A stretch of 64,000 bases of DNA from contig NZ_LMIK01000005.1 in assembly GCF_001428685.1 (NCBI RefSeq), positions 202,839 to 266,838 on the forward strand, given 5' to 3'. Of the stretch, positions 1 through 10,709 are shown piece after piece. The notes beneath the pieces were generated by a model. It had not been told where the DNA came from. It searched no databases and was given only the letters and a program-made list of their open reading frames with translations. Within the stretch, counting starts at the first letter, position 1; each line of letters opens with the position of its first letter. This DNA is from Lysobacter sp. Root76 (GTDB lineage Bacteria; Pseudomonadota; Gammaproteobacteria; Xanthomonadales; Xanthomonadaceae). The position numbers were made by a program, and so were the translations under genes.

Positions 1-801
1 CTGCTGTGGCCGACCTGGTGGGGCCTGTGGATCGCCGCGCGCGGGGTGCCGCCGCTGTGGACCTTGTTCGTGTTCAGCGCCGGGGTCTGGCTGACCCGCG
101 CGGCCGGTTGCGTGATCAACGACTACGCCGACCGCTGGCTGGACCCGCATGTCGAGCGCACCAAGGACCGGCCGCTGGCGACCGGCGCGGTGCGCGGACG
201 CGAAGCGCTGCTGGTGTTCGCCGTGCTGATGCTGGCCGCGTTCGCGCTGGTGGCGACGATGAACCGCCTGACCGTGCTGATGAGCGTGGTCGGCGTGGTC
301 CTGGCCGCCAGCTATCCCTACCTCAAGCGCTACACCTACCTACCGCAGGTCTATCTGGGCATGGCCTTCGGCTGGGGCATTCCGATGGCGTTCGCGGCGG
401 TGCAGGGCGAAGTGCCGCCGGTGGCCTGGCTGCTGTACGCGGCCAACATCCTGTGGGCGACCGCCTACGACACCTGGTACGCGATGGTCGACCGCGAGGA
501 CGACCTGCGCATGGGCTCCAAATCGACCGCGATCCTGTTCGGCGAAATGGACCTGATCGCACAGGGCGTGCTGTACGCCTTGTTCCTGGCCGCGCTGGGC
601 CTGGCCGGGCAGCGCGCCGGCTTGGGCGTCTGGTACTACGGCGGCCTGGGCCTGGCGGCGCTGCTGGTGATCTACGAATTCGCGATCGCGCGCGGCCGCG
701 ACCGCGCCGGCTGCTTCAAGGCCTTCCTGCACAACCACTGGGTCGGGCTGACGGTGTTCGCCGGCCTGGCCTTGGACTACGCCCTCGGCGGCGGCGCCTG
801 A
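1..801 (+). CDS. ubiA: 4-hydroxybenzoate polyprenyltransferase, 5' end outside window
   Basis: Integral membrane prenyltransferase that attaches the polyprenyl tail to 4-hydroxybenzoate in ubiquinone synthesis. The frame is open from base 1, so the N-terminus lies upstream; 266 residues are visible. The first aspartate-rich motif NDYADRWLD (NDxxDxxxD) is at visible residues 40-48, and the second, [12 protein letters not shown], lies near residue 157. Both are the Mg-prenyl diphosphate binding sites of the UbiA family. Between and after them are several hydrophobic helices, as expected. The stop is TGA at 799-801 and the next gene is about 275 bases away, so this is probably the last gene of its unit. 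ubiC may lie upstream, but that is outside the window. Confidence 0.95.
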   Translation: MLWPTWWGLWIAARGVPPLWTLFVFSAGVWLTRAAGCVINDYADRWLDPHVERTKDRPLATGAVRGREALLVFAVLMLAAFALVATMNRLTVLMSVVGVVLAASYPYLKRYTYLPQVYLGMAFGWGIPMAFAAVQGEVPPVAWLLYAANILWATAYDTWYAMVDREDDLRMGSKSTAILFGEMDLIAQGVLYALFLAALGLAGQRAGLGVWYYGGLGLAALLVIYEFAIARGRDRAGCFKAFLHNHWVGLTVFAGLALDYALGGGA

Positions 802-1076
802 AGCCGCGCATTGGACACGCTCCGCATGCGGTAGCCGTGCCTAGAATCGCCGCATCGTCCGCCAATGGAGTGCCGCGACGCGTCGTCTGCCTCAGTCCGT
901 CCTGTGTGCCGTGCCCGTGCCGGGATCGCGCCGCCAACGCCGCCGGCCCGGCCCTGAGCGCGGATTCCGGCGCTGCGCGACAGCGGTGCCGGACGCCGGA
1001 GCGACCGGCGATGTGAGGACCAGTTCAGGTTTTCTTGCCCAGTATTTGTGACACTGGTCACGTTACAGGGGGATCC

Positions 1077-3302
1077 ATGACTCATCGCCGTTTGCTTCGC
1101 GGCCTGACCGCGCTCGCCGCCGCCTGCCTTGCCCTGCCTGCCGCCGCGCAGGTCCAACGCAGCTTCGTCAACATCGGTTTCGAAGCGCCCGTGCTCGGCA
1201 ACGGCACCACGGCCTGCTATGCGCTGATTCCGGAAGCCGCGGTTCCCGGCTGGACCACGACCCATCCGGTCGGCACCGCCAACGGCAGCTGCGTGCCACC
1301 TGCCTGGGCCGGCACCAGCGGCCGCCTGATGGAGCTGTGGGCCAACAGCTTCAACGGCGTGCCCGCGCGCGAAGGCCGCCAGTTCGCCGAACTCAACGCC
1401 GCCGCGACGTCGCGCATGTACCAGAACGTGTGCATGATCAACGGCGAGCGCATCGACTGGGTGTTCAGCCACCGCGGCCGCTCCAGCGCGACCGTGCGCG
1501 ATGTGGCCGAGATGAAGGTCGGCGCGTCCTCGACCGTGATCCGGGTCGGCACCACCACCAACGGCAGCTTCAATACGCCGATCGTGTCGCAAGGCACCGC
1601 GGCCACGCCGGTCGCCGGCGGCAACGGCTGGGTCGACTACAGCGGCAACTTCACCTACGCCGGCGCCACCGGCACCAACAGCCTGGGCTTCGAGTCGATC
1701 AGCACCGCCGGCGGCGACCTCACCGTCGGCAACTTCCTGGACGCGATCCAGCTGGTGCTGCGCCCCTTCGTCGAATTCGACCAGCCCAGCAGTTCCTCGC
1801 CCGAAGCCAGCGGCGGCAACCTGCCGGCGCTGCGCATCAACGGCATCGTTCCGGCCGGCGGGCTGAGCGTGCAGGTGCAGGTCACCGGCGGCAGCGCGAC
1901 CCTGGGCGTGGACTACACCACCCCCGGCAACGCCACGACCTTCACCGTCGCCGTGCCTGCCGGCACCTACGACGGCGGCGCCGGCAGCATGATCGCGCTG
2001 CCGATCGCGATCGCCAACGACGCGCTGGCGGAAGGCAACGAGACCATCGACCTGCGGATCTCGCCGCCCAGCGGTTCGCCGCTACCGTTCCTGCTGACCT
2101 CCGGCACCAGCTGCGGCGCCGCGGCGCAGAGCGTGCGCAGTTATACGATCACCGACGACGACGCCAGCCTGGCCATCACCAAGAACGCTGCGGCTCCCGT
2201 GGTCGTGGCCGGCAGCGCCGACCTGTCCGACATCCGCTACACGGTGGTGGTCGGCAACCCCAGCATCGTCGCCGCCAGCTACAGCCTCACCGACACGCCC
2301 GGCCTGGATCCGGACGTGAGCGTGGTGTCGGCCAGCTACAGCCTCAACGGCGGCGCCGCGACGGCGCTGGCCGGCAGCGGTCCGTGGCTGCTGCAGGGGC
2401 AGTGGCGCAACCTCAACGCCGGACAGACCGATACCTACACGATCGACGTGCGGGTGCGGATCAACCGCGGCGGCAGCACCGGCAACGACGCCTGCGCCGT
2501 GCCCAGCGTCGCCGGCCAAGGCCTGCACAACGCCGCGCGCGCGGTGCTGCGCGGCCTGGCGAGCAATACCGACTTCGACGCCAGCGCCTGCCGTCCGACC
2601 CCGACCCCGGTCTGGGTCAGCCTGAGCAAGCAGTTGCAGGGCCGCGTCGGCGCCAGCGACCAGGCGACGGTGCGGATCTACTCCGGCGGCGTCCTGGCCG
2701 CCAGCGCCACGACCACCGGCGGCACCGCGCCGGCCAGCGCCGGCACCGGTACCGTGGTCCTGGCCCCGGGCAGCACCATGCAGTTCGAAGAGGCGATCCG
2801 GACCACGCCGGCCGGCGCCGACCAGGCGCCCAGCGCCTACCGCGTGTCGCTGAGCTGCAGCAGCGCGACCGTCGGCTCGGCGACCGTGCTGCCGTCCGGC
2901 GCGGGCACCAACGTCGGCAACCGCCAGCAGTGGCCCGAGTTCTCGCCCAGCGCCGGCGACGACCTCAGCTGCACCATCGTCAACGCCCTGCGCCAGGCCG
3001 ACCTGTCGATCAGCAAGAGCGACGGCGCCGCCACCTACACCCCCGGCGGCACCGCCAGCTACACCCTGTCCGTGGTCAACAACGGCCCCGATGCGGCCAA
3101 CGCCGCGCAGATCAACGACAGCCTGCCCAACGGCGTGACCTTGAGCGGCCCCTGGTCGTGCGTGGCCAGCGGCGGCAGCTGCCCGTCCTCGGGCGGCAAC
3201 GCAGGCGACAGCGTGGTGAACCTGAGCGTGAACCTCAACAGCGGCGGCAGCGCGACGGTCACGGTGCCGGTGCGGTTCGCCGCGAACGCGACGGGCTATT
3301 GA
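1077..3302 (+). CDS. Secreted Calx-beta / DUF11 repeat surface protein
   Basis: Predicted exported protein of 741 residues with no recognised enzymatic motif. ATG at 1077 is chosen because it follows a purine-rich stretch (acaggggg) and begins a clear signal peptide (MTHRRLLRG, a hydrophobic core, then AAAQ at about residue 25). Residues about 26-230 look like a galactose-binding/choice-of-anchor-type beta domain. About 231-350 resemble a Calx-beta domain (GVDYTTP and the acidic EGNETIDL strand). About 363-505 and 640-741 are DUF11-like Ig repeats (ADLSISKSD, VVNNGPDAAN). The protein stops right after the last beta strand, with no transmembrane or sorting tail, so it is probably secreted or loosely surface-bound. 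It stands alone, with a GC-rich hairpin after the stop. Confidence 0.85.
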   Translation: MTHRRLLRGLTALAAACLALPAAAQVQRSFVNIGFEAPVLGNGTTACYALIPEAAVPGWTTTHPVGTANGSCVPPAWAGTSGRLMELWANSFNGVPAREGRQFAELNAAATSRMYQNVCMINGERIDWVFSHRGRSSATVRDVAEMKVGASSTVIRVGTTTNGSFNTPIVSQGTAATPVAGGNGWVDYSGNFTYAGATGTNSLGFESISTAGGDLTVGNFLDAIQLVLRPFVEFDQPSSSSPEASGGNLPALRINGIVPAGGLSVQVQVTGGSATLGVDYTTPGNATTFTVAVPAGTYDGGAGSMIALPIAIANDALAEGNETIDLRISPPSGSPLPFLLTSGTSCGAAAQSVRSYTITDDDASLAITKNAAAPVVVAGSADLSDIRYTVVVGNPSIVAASYSLTDTPGLDPDVSVVSASYSLNGGAATALAGSGPWLLQGQWRNLNAGQTDTYTIDVRVRINRGGSTGNDACAVPSVAGQGLHNAARAVLRGLASNTDFDASACRPTPTPVWVSLSKQLQGRVGASDQATVRIYSGGVLAASATTTGGTAPASAGTGTVVLAPGSTMQFEEAIRTTPAGADQAPSAYRVSLSCSSATVGSATVLPSGAGTNVGNRQQWPEFSPSAGDDLSCTIVNALRQADLSISKSDGAATYTPGGTASYTLSVVNNGPDAANAAQINDSLPNGVTLSGPWSCVASGGSCPSSGGNAGDSVVNLSVNLNSGGSATVTVPVRFAANATGY

Positions 3303-3308
3303 ACGGCG

Positions 3309-3331
3309 CGGGCCGGCTTGCGGCCGGCCCG
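3309..3331 (+). terminator. GC-rich hairpin after the DUF11 protein
   Basis: Nine base pairs of perfect stem (cgggccggc / gccggcccg) around a 5-base loop, starting seven bases after the stop codon. There is no T-run, so this is a stem-only candidate terminator. Confidence 0.45.
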
Positions 3332-3371
3332 GCGACCCCTGCGACGGTTCGCGCGCCATAACGCAGCGATC

Positions 3372-4345
3372 GCTCAGAAGCCCGGCGTTCCTGCCTCGCC
3401 TCCGGCGGCTGCGAGACGCCCGAGGCGATGGCAGTCGCACAGCGCATCGAAACCTGCCCTGTGGGAGCGATGTGAGTCGCGATTGCGTGGTGGCCGAATG
3501 GCGCGGTCGCGACTCACGTCGCTCCTACACGAAGCCGCTTCGCAGGCGATGGGTGGTTGCTCGCTTGGTCGGCGGAGCGCCGGTGTGCGGGTTTCGCGGT
3601 CGCGGCTTGCGCCGCTTCTACCTCGCTTCCGGCTTTGGCTGCGAATGGATGCCGGAGGCGATGGCGCTCGCGCAGCGCGCCGAAACCTGCCTTGTGGGAG
3701 CGACGTGAGTCGCGATTGCGTAGTGGCCGACTGGCGCGGTCGCGACTCACGTCGCTCCTACACGAAGCGGGTTCGCGGGCGGTGGGTGGTTGCTCGCTTG
3801 GTTGGTGGAGCGCCGGTGTGTGGGTCTCGCGGTCGCGGCTTGCGCCGCTCCTGCCTCGCCGCCGGCCATAGCTGAGAATGGATGCCGAGGCGATGGCAGT
3901 CGAACAGCGCACCGAAACCTGCCCTGTGGGAGCGACGTGAGTCGCGATTGCGTAGTGGCCGACTGGCGCGGTCGCGACTCGCGTCGCTCCTACACGAAGC
4001 GGGTTCGCAGGCGGTGGGTGGTTGCTCGCTTGGTCGGCGGAGCGCCGGTGTGCGGGTTTCGCGGTCGCGACTCGCGCCGCTCCTGCCTCGCCTCCGGCCA
4101 TAGCTGAGAATGGATGCCGAGGCGATGGCAGTCGCACAGCGCACCGAAACCTGCCCTGTGGGAGCGACGTGAGTCGCGATTGCGTAGTGGCCGATTGGCG
4201 CGATCGCGACTCACGTCGCTCCTACACGAAGCGGGTTCGCAGGCGGTGGGTGGTTGCTCGCGGTCGGCGGAGCGCCGGTGTGCGGGTTTCGCGGTCGCGA
4301 CTCACGTCGCTCCTACACGAAGCGGGCTCGCGGGACGTTGGAGGC
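3372..4345. repeat. Tandem array of a 232-bp REP-containing unit (about 4.3 copies)
   Basis: The marker gaaacctgcc recurs at 3449, 3682, 3914 and 4146, giving periods of 233, 232 and 232 bases. A partial unit precedes the first copy and a shortened copy ends at about 4345. Each unit carries an inverted pair of the 22-23 base palindrome GTRGGAGCGRCGTRAGYCGC (first copy: 3461-3483 forward, 3507-3528 reverse), plus a more degenerate third element further on. These have the form of REP doublets (BIME/REPIN) with a GTRG head. Open frames across the array exist only because the unit lacks stops in some frames; they show no protein-like conservation and are left out. Confidence 0.9.
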
Positions 4346-4445
4346 ATCCCGGTCGGTCTACGGCGCGGGCGCGCTGCGACTAAAGTGCTAGCGGCGCCGC
4401 GCATCGCGCGGCCGACAATGACGTTGCCGCTGCCTGGAGCCGCCG

Positions 4446-5882
4446 ATGACCGCCACCGCACCGAACGCCTCTGCCGCCAGCGACGGCCCGCTCGCCCGCT
4501 TCGCCCTGCGCAGCGCGGCCTGGGCCGAGCGCTGGTTCCCCGATGCCTACGTGTTCGCCGCCTTGGCCGTGGTCGTGGTCGCGATCGCCGCGCTGGGGTT
4601 CGGCGCCACGCCCAAGGCCACCGCGACCGCGTTCGGCGACGGCTACTGGAGCCTGATCCCGTTCACCATGCAGATGGCGTTCGTGGTGATCGGCGGCTAT
4701 GTGGTCGCGACCGCGCCGGCGGTGGCGCGCCTGATCGACGCGCTGGCGCGGGTGCCGCGCAGCGGCCGCGGCGCGATCTGCTACGTCGGCCTGCTGAGCA
4801 TGCTGACCTCGCTGCTGAGCTGGGGCTTCTCGCTGGTGTTCGGCGGCCTGCTGGTGCGCGCACTGGCGCGGCGCGAGGACCTGGACATGGATTACCGCGC
4901 CGCCGGCGCCGCCGCCTATCTGGGTCTGGGCGCGGTCTGGGCGATGGGGCTGAGTTCGTCGGCCGCGCAGTTGCAAGCCAATCCGGCCAGCATGCCGCCG
5001 GCGCTGCTGGCGATCACCGGCGTGCTGCCTTTCAGCCAGACCATCTTCCTGTGGCAGTCGATCGTGCTGACCGCGGCGCTGATCGGCGTGTCGCTGATCG
5101 TGTGCTATGTCACCGCGCCGCGCGGCGCCTCGGTGCGGCGCGCCAGCGCGTTCGGCGCCGACCAGGGCCCGGCCACGCCGACCCTGCCGCCGCGCACGCG
5201 TCCCGGCGAATGGCTGGAATACAGCCCGCTGATCACCATCGCCCTAGCCGCGCTGGGCCTGGGCTGGCTGGTCTACGAGTTCGCGAGCAAGCCCGCGGTC
5301 ACCGCGATCGCCAGCCTCAACACCTACAACTTCCTGTTCCTGACCCTGGGCCTGCTGCTGCACTGGCGGCCGCGCAGTTTCCTGGACGCGGTCGCACGCG
5401 CGGTGCCCAGCACCACCGGCGTGCTGATCCAGTTCCCGCTCTACGGCGGCATCGCCGCATTGCTGACCTCGGCGCCGGGCCACGGCGGCGAGACACTCGC
5501 GCATCACCTGTCCAGCGTGTTCGTGCGCATCGCCAGCGCCGAGACCTTCTCCCTGGTGATGGGCGCCTATTCGGCGGTGCTGGGTTTCTTCGTGCCGTCC
5601 GGCGGCGGCAAATGGATCATCGAAGCGCCGTACGTGATGCAGGCGGCGATCGACCTGAAGGTGCACCTGGGCTGGGCGGTGCAGGTCTACAACGCCGCCG
5701 AGGCGCTGCCGAACCTGATCAATCCGTTCTGGATGTTGCCGCTGCTGGGCGTGCTGGGCCTGAAGGCGCGCGACATCGTCGGCTTCACCTTCGTGCAGCT
5801 GCTGGTGCACATCCCGCTGGTGCTCGGCCTGCTGTGGGCGTTGGGGCTGACGCTGACCTACCAGGCGCCGGTGATGCCGTAA
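4446..5882 (+). CDS. AtoE-family short-chain fatty acid transporter
   Basis: Polytopic inner-membrane protein of 478 residues in the AtoE/TIGR00366 family, which imports short-chain fatty acids such as acetoacetate or butyrate. The family is recognised from the N-terminal amphipathic segment ending in AERWFPDAYVFAALAV, the LTSLLSWGFSLVFGGLL helix, the conserved GLSSSAAQLQAN stretch and the C-terminal PSGGGKWIIEAPYV block. About ten or more hydrophobic helices span the length, which matches the family's usual size. Expression must come from within or after the repeat array upstream, since the array runs to within about 100 bases of the start. No atoDAB genes accompany it, so the substrate is inferred from family only. 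Confidence 0.85.
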   Translation: MTATAPNASAASDGPLARFALRSAAWAERWFPDAYVFAALAVVVVAIAALGFGATPKATATAFGDGYWSLIPFTMQMAFVVIGGYVVATAPAVARLIDALARVPRSGRGAICYVGLLSMLTSLLSWGFSLVFGGLLVRALARREDLDMDYRAAGAAAYLGLGAVWAMGLSSSAAQLQANPASMPPALLAITGVLPFSQTIFLWQSIVLTAALIGVSLIVCYVTAPRGASVRRASAFGADQGPATPTLPPRTRPGEWLEYSPLITIALAALGLGWLVYEFASKPAVTAIASLNTYNFLFLTLGLLLHWRPRSFLDAVARAVPSTTGVLIQFPLYGGIAALLTSAPGHGGETLAHHLSSVFVRIASAETFSLVMGAYSAVLGFFVPSGGGKWIIEAPYVMQAAIDLKVHLGWAVQVYNAAEALPNLINPFWMLPLLGVLGLKARDIVGFTFVQLLVHIPLVLGLLWALGLTLTYQAPVMP

Positions 5883-5984
5883 GCGATCGCTCGGCTCAAT
5901 CCGCCGGTCGCATAGTTCCTTCTGCCGTTTGCGGCGCGCGAAGGCGTCGTTGCTGTCGCCGTCAATCACCAACCCACCCGCGAC

Positions 5985-6506
5985 TCACCGCTCCAGGCTC
6001 GGCCGCCGCTGCGTAGGATCGCCCGTCATCGCCGTATAGATTTGGTCCGCCTCCTCGGCCGTGATCCCCGACAACCGCATCCCCGAGGAGAACACCCCGC
6101 GGTTCACGGCCACGCTCAGCACGCGCTCCTGCGCGACCCAGGCGATGAGTTTCCCGGTCTGCTCTTCGCTGACCGAGCGCACGCGATCCTGCGCTTCGGG
6201 CTTGAAGTCGAGCTGGATCGCGTAGCCGCCGCCGATATCGATCACCTTCGACACCGCGGCGATGTGCTGGGCGGACAGCAGCGGACGGCGGCGCAGATAG
6301 ACCGTCTGCCCATCCGGGCCTTTGCGCTCCAGACAGCCCGGGCAGGGCTCGCGCGAAGCCGAATGCAGGCCGACATCGGCGCGCGGCGTATGGGTGATCG
6401 GTTCCTGCGGCCGCCACATGCAGCCGGCGAGCGCGATCGGCACGAGAACCGCGATCGCGAGCGCTGTGCTGCGCAAAGCCGTGCTGCGCAAAAAAGATGC
6501 CTGCAT
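5985..6506 (-). CDS. Lipoprotein carrying an isolated SecD P1-head-like domain
   Basis: Predicted 173-residue lipoprotein. ATG at 6506 is preferred over an upstream start because it opens a lipoprotein signal peptide with lipobox IALAGC. The mature part (from about residue 65) resembles the P1 head subdomain of SecD/SecDF: GGGYAIQLDFKPEAQDRV, a GKLIAWVAQERVLSVAVN strand and GITAEEADQIYTAM, the pattern by which SecD grips exported chains. No SecD transmembrane part is present, so it is not a translocase itself. It is divergent from the small membrane protein at 6608. Role unknown; it may act on periplasmic proteins or be a domesticated SecD fragment. Confidence 0.7.
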   Translation of the reverse strand: MQASFLRSTALRSTALAIAVLVPIALAGCMWRPQEPITHTPRADVGLHSASREPCPGCLERKGPDGQTVYLRRRPLLSAQHIAAVSKVIDIGGGYAIQLDFKPEAQDRVRSVSEEQTGKLIAWVAQERVLSVAVNRGVFSSGMRLSGITAEEADQIYTAMTGDPTQRRPSLER

Positions 6507-6607
6507 GGTGATATTCCGTGCCCCAGGGTGCCGGCGAGCATAGCCGAGGCCGCCCGCCCGCCATCGCAAGGGCGATCCGACGCGCGCCCTGTGCTTAAAA
6601 TCGCGCC

Positions 6608-7105
6608 ATGGAGATTTCAACGATAGCGGACATCCTCGGCATCTTCGGCGGCGTGGTGCTGATCGGCAGCGGCCTGTGGCGCTTCGCGCGCTACCTGCGC
6701 CAGCGCATCGCCGAGATTCGGCGGGCGAGCGAGCAGGGCCGGGCGCTCGCGCGCGAACTGGCCTCGCGTGCGACCAACCCCGAGCGCCGCGCCGACATTC
6801 ACGCCTACCTGGCGCTGCGCGCGATCGAGTTCGAGGGCGAACACACCCGCGAGGCGGTGTATATGAGCGCTATCGGCGTGGTGGTGATCGGCCTGACCAT
6901 GGTTTCGTTGCAGACCGTGCGCAACAGCGACCTGCCCTGGTCCGATCCGTGGGTGATCGCGCTGATGGCCACCCTGGCCGGCTTGTACGCCATGGTGGGC
7001 GTACTGCTGTTCTACGGCCGCGTACTGCGCCAGCTCCGGGGCGGTTGGCAGCAAGGCGCGATGGACGCCATGAACGCCAAGATCGGCAAGCACCTGGCGG
7101 ACTGA
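6608..7105 (+). CDS. Small membrane protein of unknown function
   Basis: 165 residues. An N-terminal hydrophobic segment (IADILGIFGGVVLIGSGLW) is followed by a charged, helical region rich in Arg/Glu (about residues 22-80). Two further membrane helices follow (AIGVVVIGLTMVSLQ and VIALMATLAGLYAMVGVLLFYG) and then a short basic tail. The layout suggests a three-helix inner-membrane protein. I do not recognise a family. It is divergently transcribed from the SecD-head lipoprotein, with 101 bases between the two starts, so the two may share a control region. Confidence 0.65.
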   Translation: MEISTIADILGIFGGVVLIGSGLWRFARYLRQRIAEIRRASEQGRALARELASRATNPERRADIHAYLALRAIEFEGEHTREAVYMSAIGVVVIGLTMVSLQTVRNSDLPWSDPWVIALMATLAGLYAMVGVLLFYGRVLRQLRGGWQQGAMDAMNAKIGKHLAD

Positions 7106-7156
7106 GCGCGGTGCGCGACGGCGTCGGCCGTTCTTCGCGCCGATCAACCGCCCCGA

Positions 7157-7891
7157 TCACGGCACCCGCGCGCAGACCCAAGCCTCCACCCTCGCCACAC
7201 CTGCGCGCCGCAAAGCCGCGGCCGCCGCATGCAGGGTCGCGCCGGTGGTCATCACATCGTCGATCAGCAGCACTCGCGCCGGCACCGCGCCCGCAAAACC
7301 GGCGGCGAACGCGCCGCGCAGATTCCGCCGCCGCGCCAGCGCGCCGAGGCTGGATTGCGGCGGGGTGTCGCGGACCCGCTGCAGCGCCCGATCCAGCAGC
7401 GGCAGGCCCAGCGCCCGCGCCAGGGGCCGGGCCAGTTCGCGGGCCTGGTCGTAGCCGCGTTCGCGCAGCCGCGCGCGCGCCAGCGGCACCGCGACCAGGG
7501 CCGTCGCTGCGGCCGCGGCCGGGCGTCGCGGATCGTCCAGCATCAGCGCCGCCAGCAAGCGTCCCGCGGCCAGGTCGTCGTGGAACTTGAGCCGCGGCAG
7601 CAGCCGGTCCAGCGGCGCGGCGTAGACGAAGGCGGCACGGGCCGCGTCCAGTGCCGGCGGGCGGCGGAGGCAGCGTCCGCACAGCTCGGCCGGGGCCGGC
7701 AGCGGGATCGCGCAGCGCCCGCAGGCGCTGCGGTTCCAGGGCAGGGCGCCGGCGCAGGCCCGGCACAGGTCGCGGCCGCCGGCGCCGCGCTCGCCGCAAA
7801 CCAGGCAGCGCGGCGGCCACAGCCCACGCCCGAGCCGGGCCAGGCGCCCGTCAACCTCGGCGGAGGGGATTTGGTTGACAGCGTCGTCCAT
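7157..7891 (-). CDS. comF: ComF family phosphoribosyltransferase-like protein
   Basis: 244 residues, the usual length for ComF/GntX proteins linked to DNA uptake and use of exogenous DNA. The N-terminus has paired zinc-binding cysteine motifs ([19 protein letters not shown] and LCGRC). The C-terminal half is a type I phosphoribosyltransferase fold with the PRPP-binding motif [14 protein letters not shown]. The start at 7891 is chosen because it gives a normal N-terminus and leaves 49 bases to the divergent bioB start; a start at 7942 would overlap bioB by two bases. A consensus -35 hexamer for bioB (ttgaca, 7875-7880) lies inside the comF coding start, so the two promoters probably interleave. 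Confidence 0.9.
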   Translation of the reverse strand: MDDAVNQIPSAEVDGRLARLGRGLWPPRCLVCGERGAGGRDLCRACAGALPWNRSACGRCAIPLPAPAELCGRCLRRPPALDAARAAFVYAAPLDRLLPRLKFHDDLAAGRLLAALMLDDPRRPAAAAATALVAVPLARARLRERGYDQARELARPLARALGLPLLDRALQRVRDTPPQSSLGALARRRNLRGAFAAGFAGAVPARVLLIDDVMTTGATLHAAAAALRRAGVARVEAWVCARVP

Positions 7892-7940
7892 GCTTTCCAG
7901 ACTGCCGCTCCTGCCCCGTGTCGTCTGCCGGAAAACCTCC

Positions 7941-9026
7941 ATGTCCGTTGTCAGTAAAGTCCCCGTCGCCGAGTCGGCCGTCCCGCCCCCGCGGGCCCTG
8001 CGCCACGACTGGTCGCGCAGCGAAGTGCGCGACCTGTTCGATCTGCCGTTCCCGGAACTGCTGCACCGCGCCGCCAGCGCCCACCGCGAGAATTTCGACG
8101 CCACCGAGGTCCAGGTCAGCACCCTGCTGTCGGTCAAGACCGGCGGCTGCCCGGAGGATTGCAGCTACTGCCCGCAGGCCGCGCGCTACCACACCGGCGT
8201 AGACGCGACCAAGCTGATGAGCACCGAGGCGGTGCTGGAGAAGGCCAAGCAGGCCAAGGCCGCCGGCGCCTCGCGTTTCTGCATGGGTGCGGCCTGGCGC
8301 TCGCCCAAAGACCGCGACATCCCGAAGGTCGCGGCGATGATCCGCGAAGTGAAGGCGCTGGGTCTGGAAACCTGCGCGACCCTGGGCATGTTGTCGGGCG
8401 AGCAGGCCAAGTCGCTAAAGGCGGCCGGCCTGGACTACTACAACCACAACCTCGACACCGCGCCGGAGTTCTACAACGAGATCATCCACACCCGCGAGTT
8501 CCAGGACCGCCTGGACACGCTGGCGCACGTGCGCGACGTCGGCATGAAGACCTGCTGCGGCGGCATCGTCGGCATGGGCGAGTCGCGCAACCAGCGTGCC
8601 GGCCTGCTGCAGACCCTGGCCAACCTGCCCGCGCACCCCGATTCGGTGCCGATCAACCGTCTGGTCCAGGTCGAAGGCACCCCGCTGGCCGGCACCGCCG
8701 AGCTGGACCCGTTCGAATTCGTCCGCACCGTCGCGGTCGCCCGCCTGCTGATGCCGCGCTCGATGGTGCGCCTGTCGGCCGGCCGCGAGAGCATGTCCGA
8801 CGAGCTGCAGGCCTTATGCTTCCTGGCCGGCGCCAATTCGATCTTCTACGGCGAAAAGCTGCTGACCACCGGCAACCCCGACACCGAGCGCGACCTGGCC
8901 CTGTTCGAGCGCCTGGGCTTGCGGCCGATGCAGGTTGTCGAGGACCATGCCGATAACGGCGGCGGCACCGTACACGCCGACATCGTCGAAACCGACGCGT
9001 CGCCCGCCCACTCCTGCGCAGCCTGA
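7941..9026 (+). CDS. bioB: Biotin synthase
   Basis: Radical SAM enzyme that inserts sulfur into dethiobiotin, the last step of biotin synthesis. 361 residues. The [4Fe-4S] cluster cysteines are C70, C74 and C77 in [10 protein letters not shown]. The [21 protein letters not shown] and [11 protein letters not shown] blocks are standard for BioB, and the C-terminal [13 protein letters not shown] stretch is typical. First gene of a biotin operon; bioF starts five bases after its stop. The ATG at 7941 was chosen because it leaves room from the divergent comF. bioA and bioD are not in this window. Confidence 0.97.
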   Translation: MSVVSKVPVAESAVPPPRALRHDWSRSEVRDLFDLPFPELLHRAASAHRENFDATEVQVSTLLSVKTGGCPEDCSYCPQAARYHTGVDATKLMSTEAVLEKAKQAKAAGASRFCMGAAWRSPKDRDIPKVAAMIREVKALGLETCATLGMLSGEQAKSLKAAGLDYYNHNLDTAPEFYNEIIHTREFQDRLDTLAHVRDVGMKTCCGGIVGMGESRNQRAGLLQTLANLPAHPDSVPINRLVQVEGTPLAGTAELDPFEFVRTVAVARLLMPRSMVRLSAGRESMSDELQALCFLAGANSIFYGEKLLTTGNPDTERDLALFERLGLRPMQVVEDHADNGGGTVHADIVETDASPAHSCAA

Positions 9027-9031
9027 CCACC

Positions 9032-10266
<1,235 letters not shown>

Positions 10267-10270
<4 letters not shown>

Positions 10271-10701
10271 CCGCGGCGCCCGCCGCCGCGCGTCCGGCCG
10301 CCCAACGCGACCTGGCGCAGATGCTCGCCAGTCTCGAGGTCGCGCAACGCGCGGGCGAATACGTGTTCGTCGCCAGCCCGCAACACGATCCCGCCCTGGC
10401 CGCGCTCGCCCACGCCAGCGTGCGCGAGGACGAAGGCGCCAGCTACGTGCTCGCGCGCGCCGACGCCGATGCGCATGCGCTCGACTACGGTTTCGTCGCC
10501 GCCTGGCTGAGCCTGACCGTGCATTCGGCGCTGGACGCGGTCGGCCTGACCGCTGCGGTGTCGAGCGCGCTGAGCGAACGCGGCATCGCCTGCAACGTGA
10601 TCGCCGGTCTGCATCACGACCATCTGCTGGTGCCGGCCGAACGCGCCGCCGACGCGGTCGCGGCCCTGGCCGCGCTGCGGCGCCCGGCCGACGCGCGCTG
10701 A
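10267..10701 (+). CDS. ACT-domain protein inside the biotin operon
   Basis: 144 residues, composed almost wholly of two ACT-type small-molecule binding halves (ACT_3/ACT_7-like). The second half shows [20 protein letters not shown] followed by [20 protein letters not shown], a pattern of predicted amino acid sensors. No catalytic motif is seen. The start ATG overlaps the bioF stop (ATGA) and bioH begins eight bases after its stop, so it is co-transcribed and probably translationally coupled with biotin genes. Its job there is not known. It could sense alanine, SAM or biotin-related ligands, or simply be a passenger. Confidence 0.85.
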
Positions 10702-10709
10702 GGGCGGCC

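Noticed and set aside
2082..3440. 452-codon minus-strand open frame antisense to the DUF11 gene
   Set aside because: Antisense shadow of high-GC DNA; Arg/Ala/Gly-rich, no known motif, overlaps a well-supported gene.
3372..4345. CRISPR array
   Set aside because: Period is 232 bases with near-identical whole units rather than short repeats and unique spacers, and no cas genes.
3318..4383. Several open frames across the REP array
   Set aside because: They follow the repeat period, have no protein-like features and no ribosome site.
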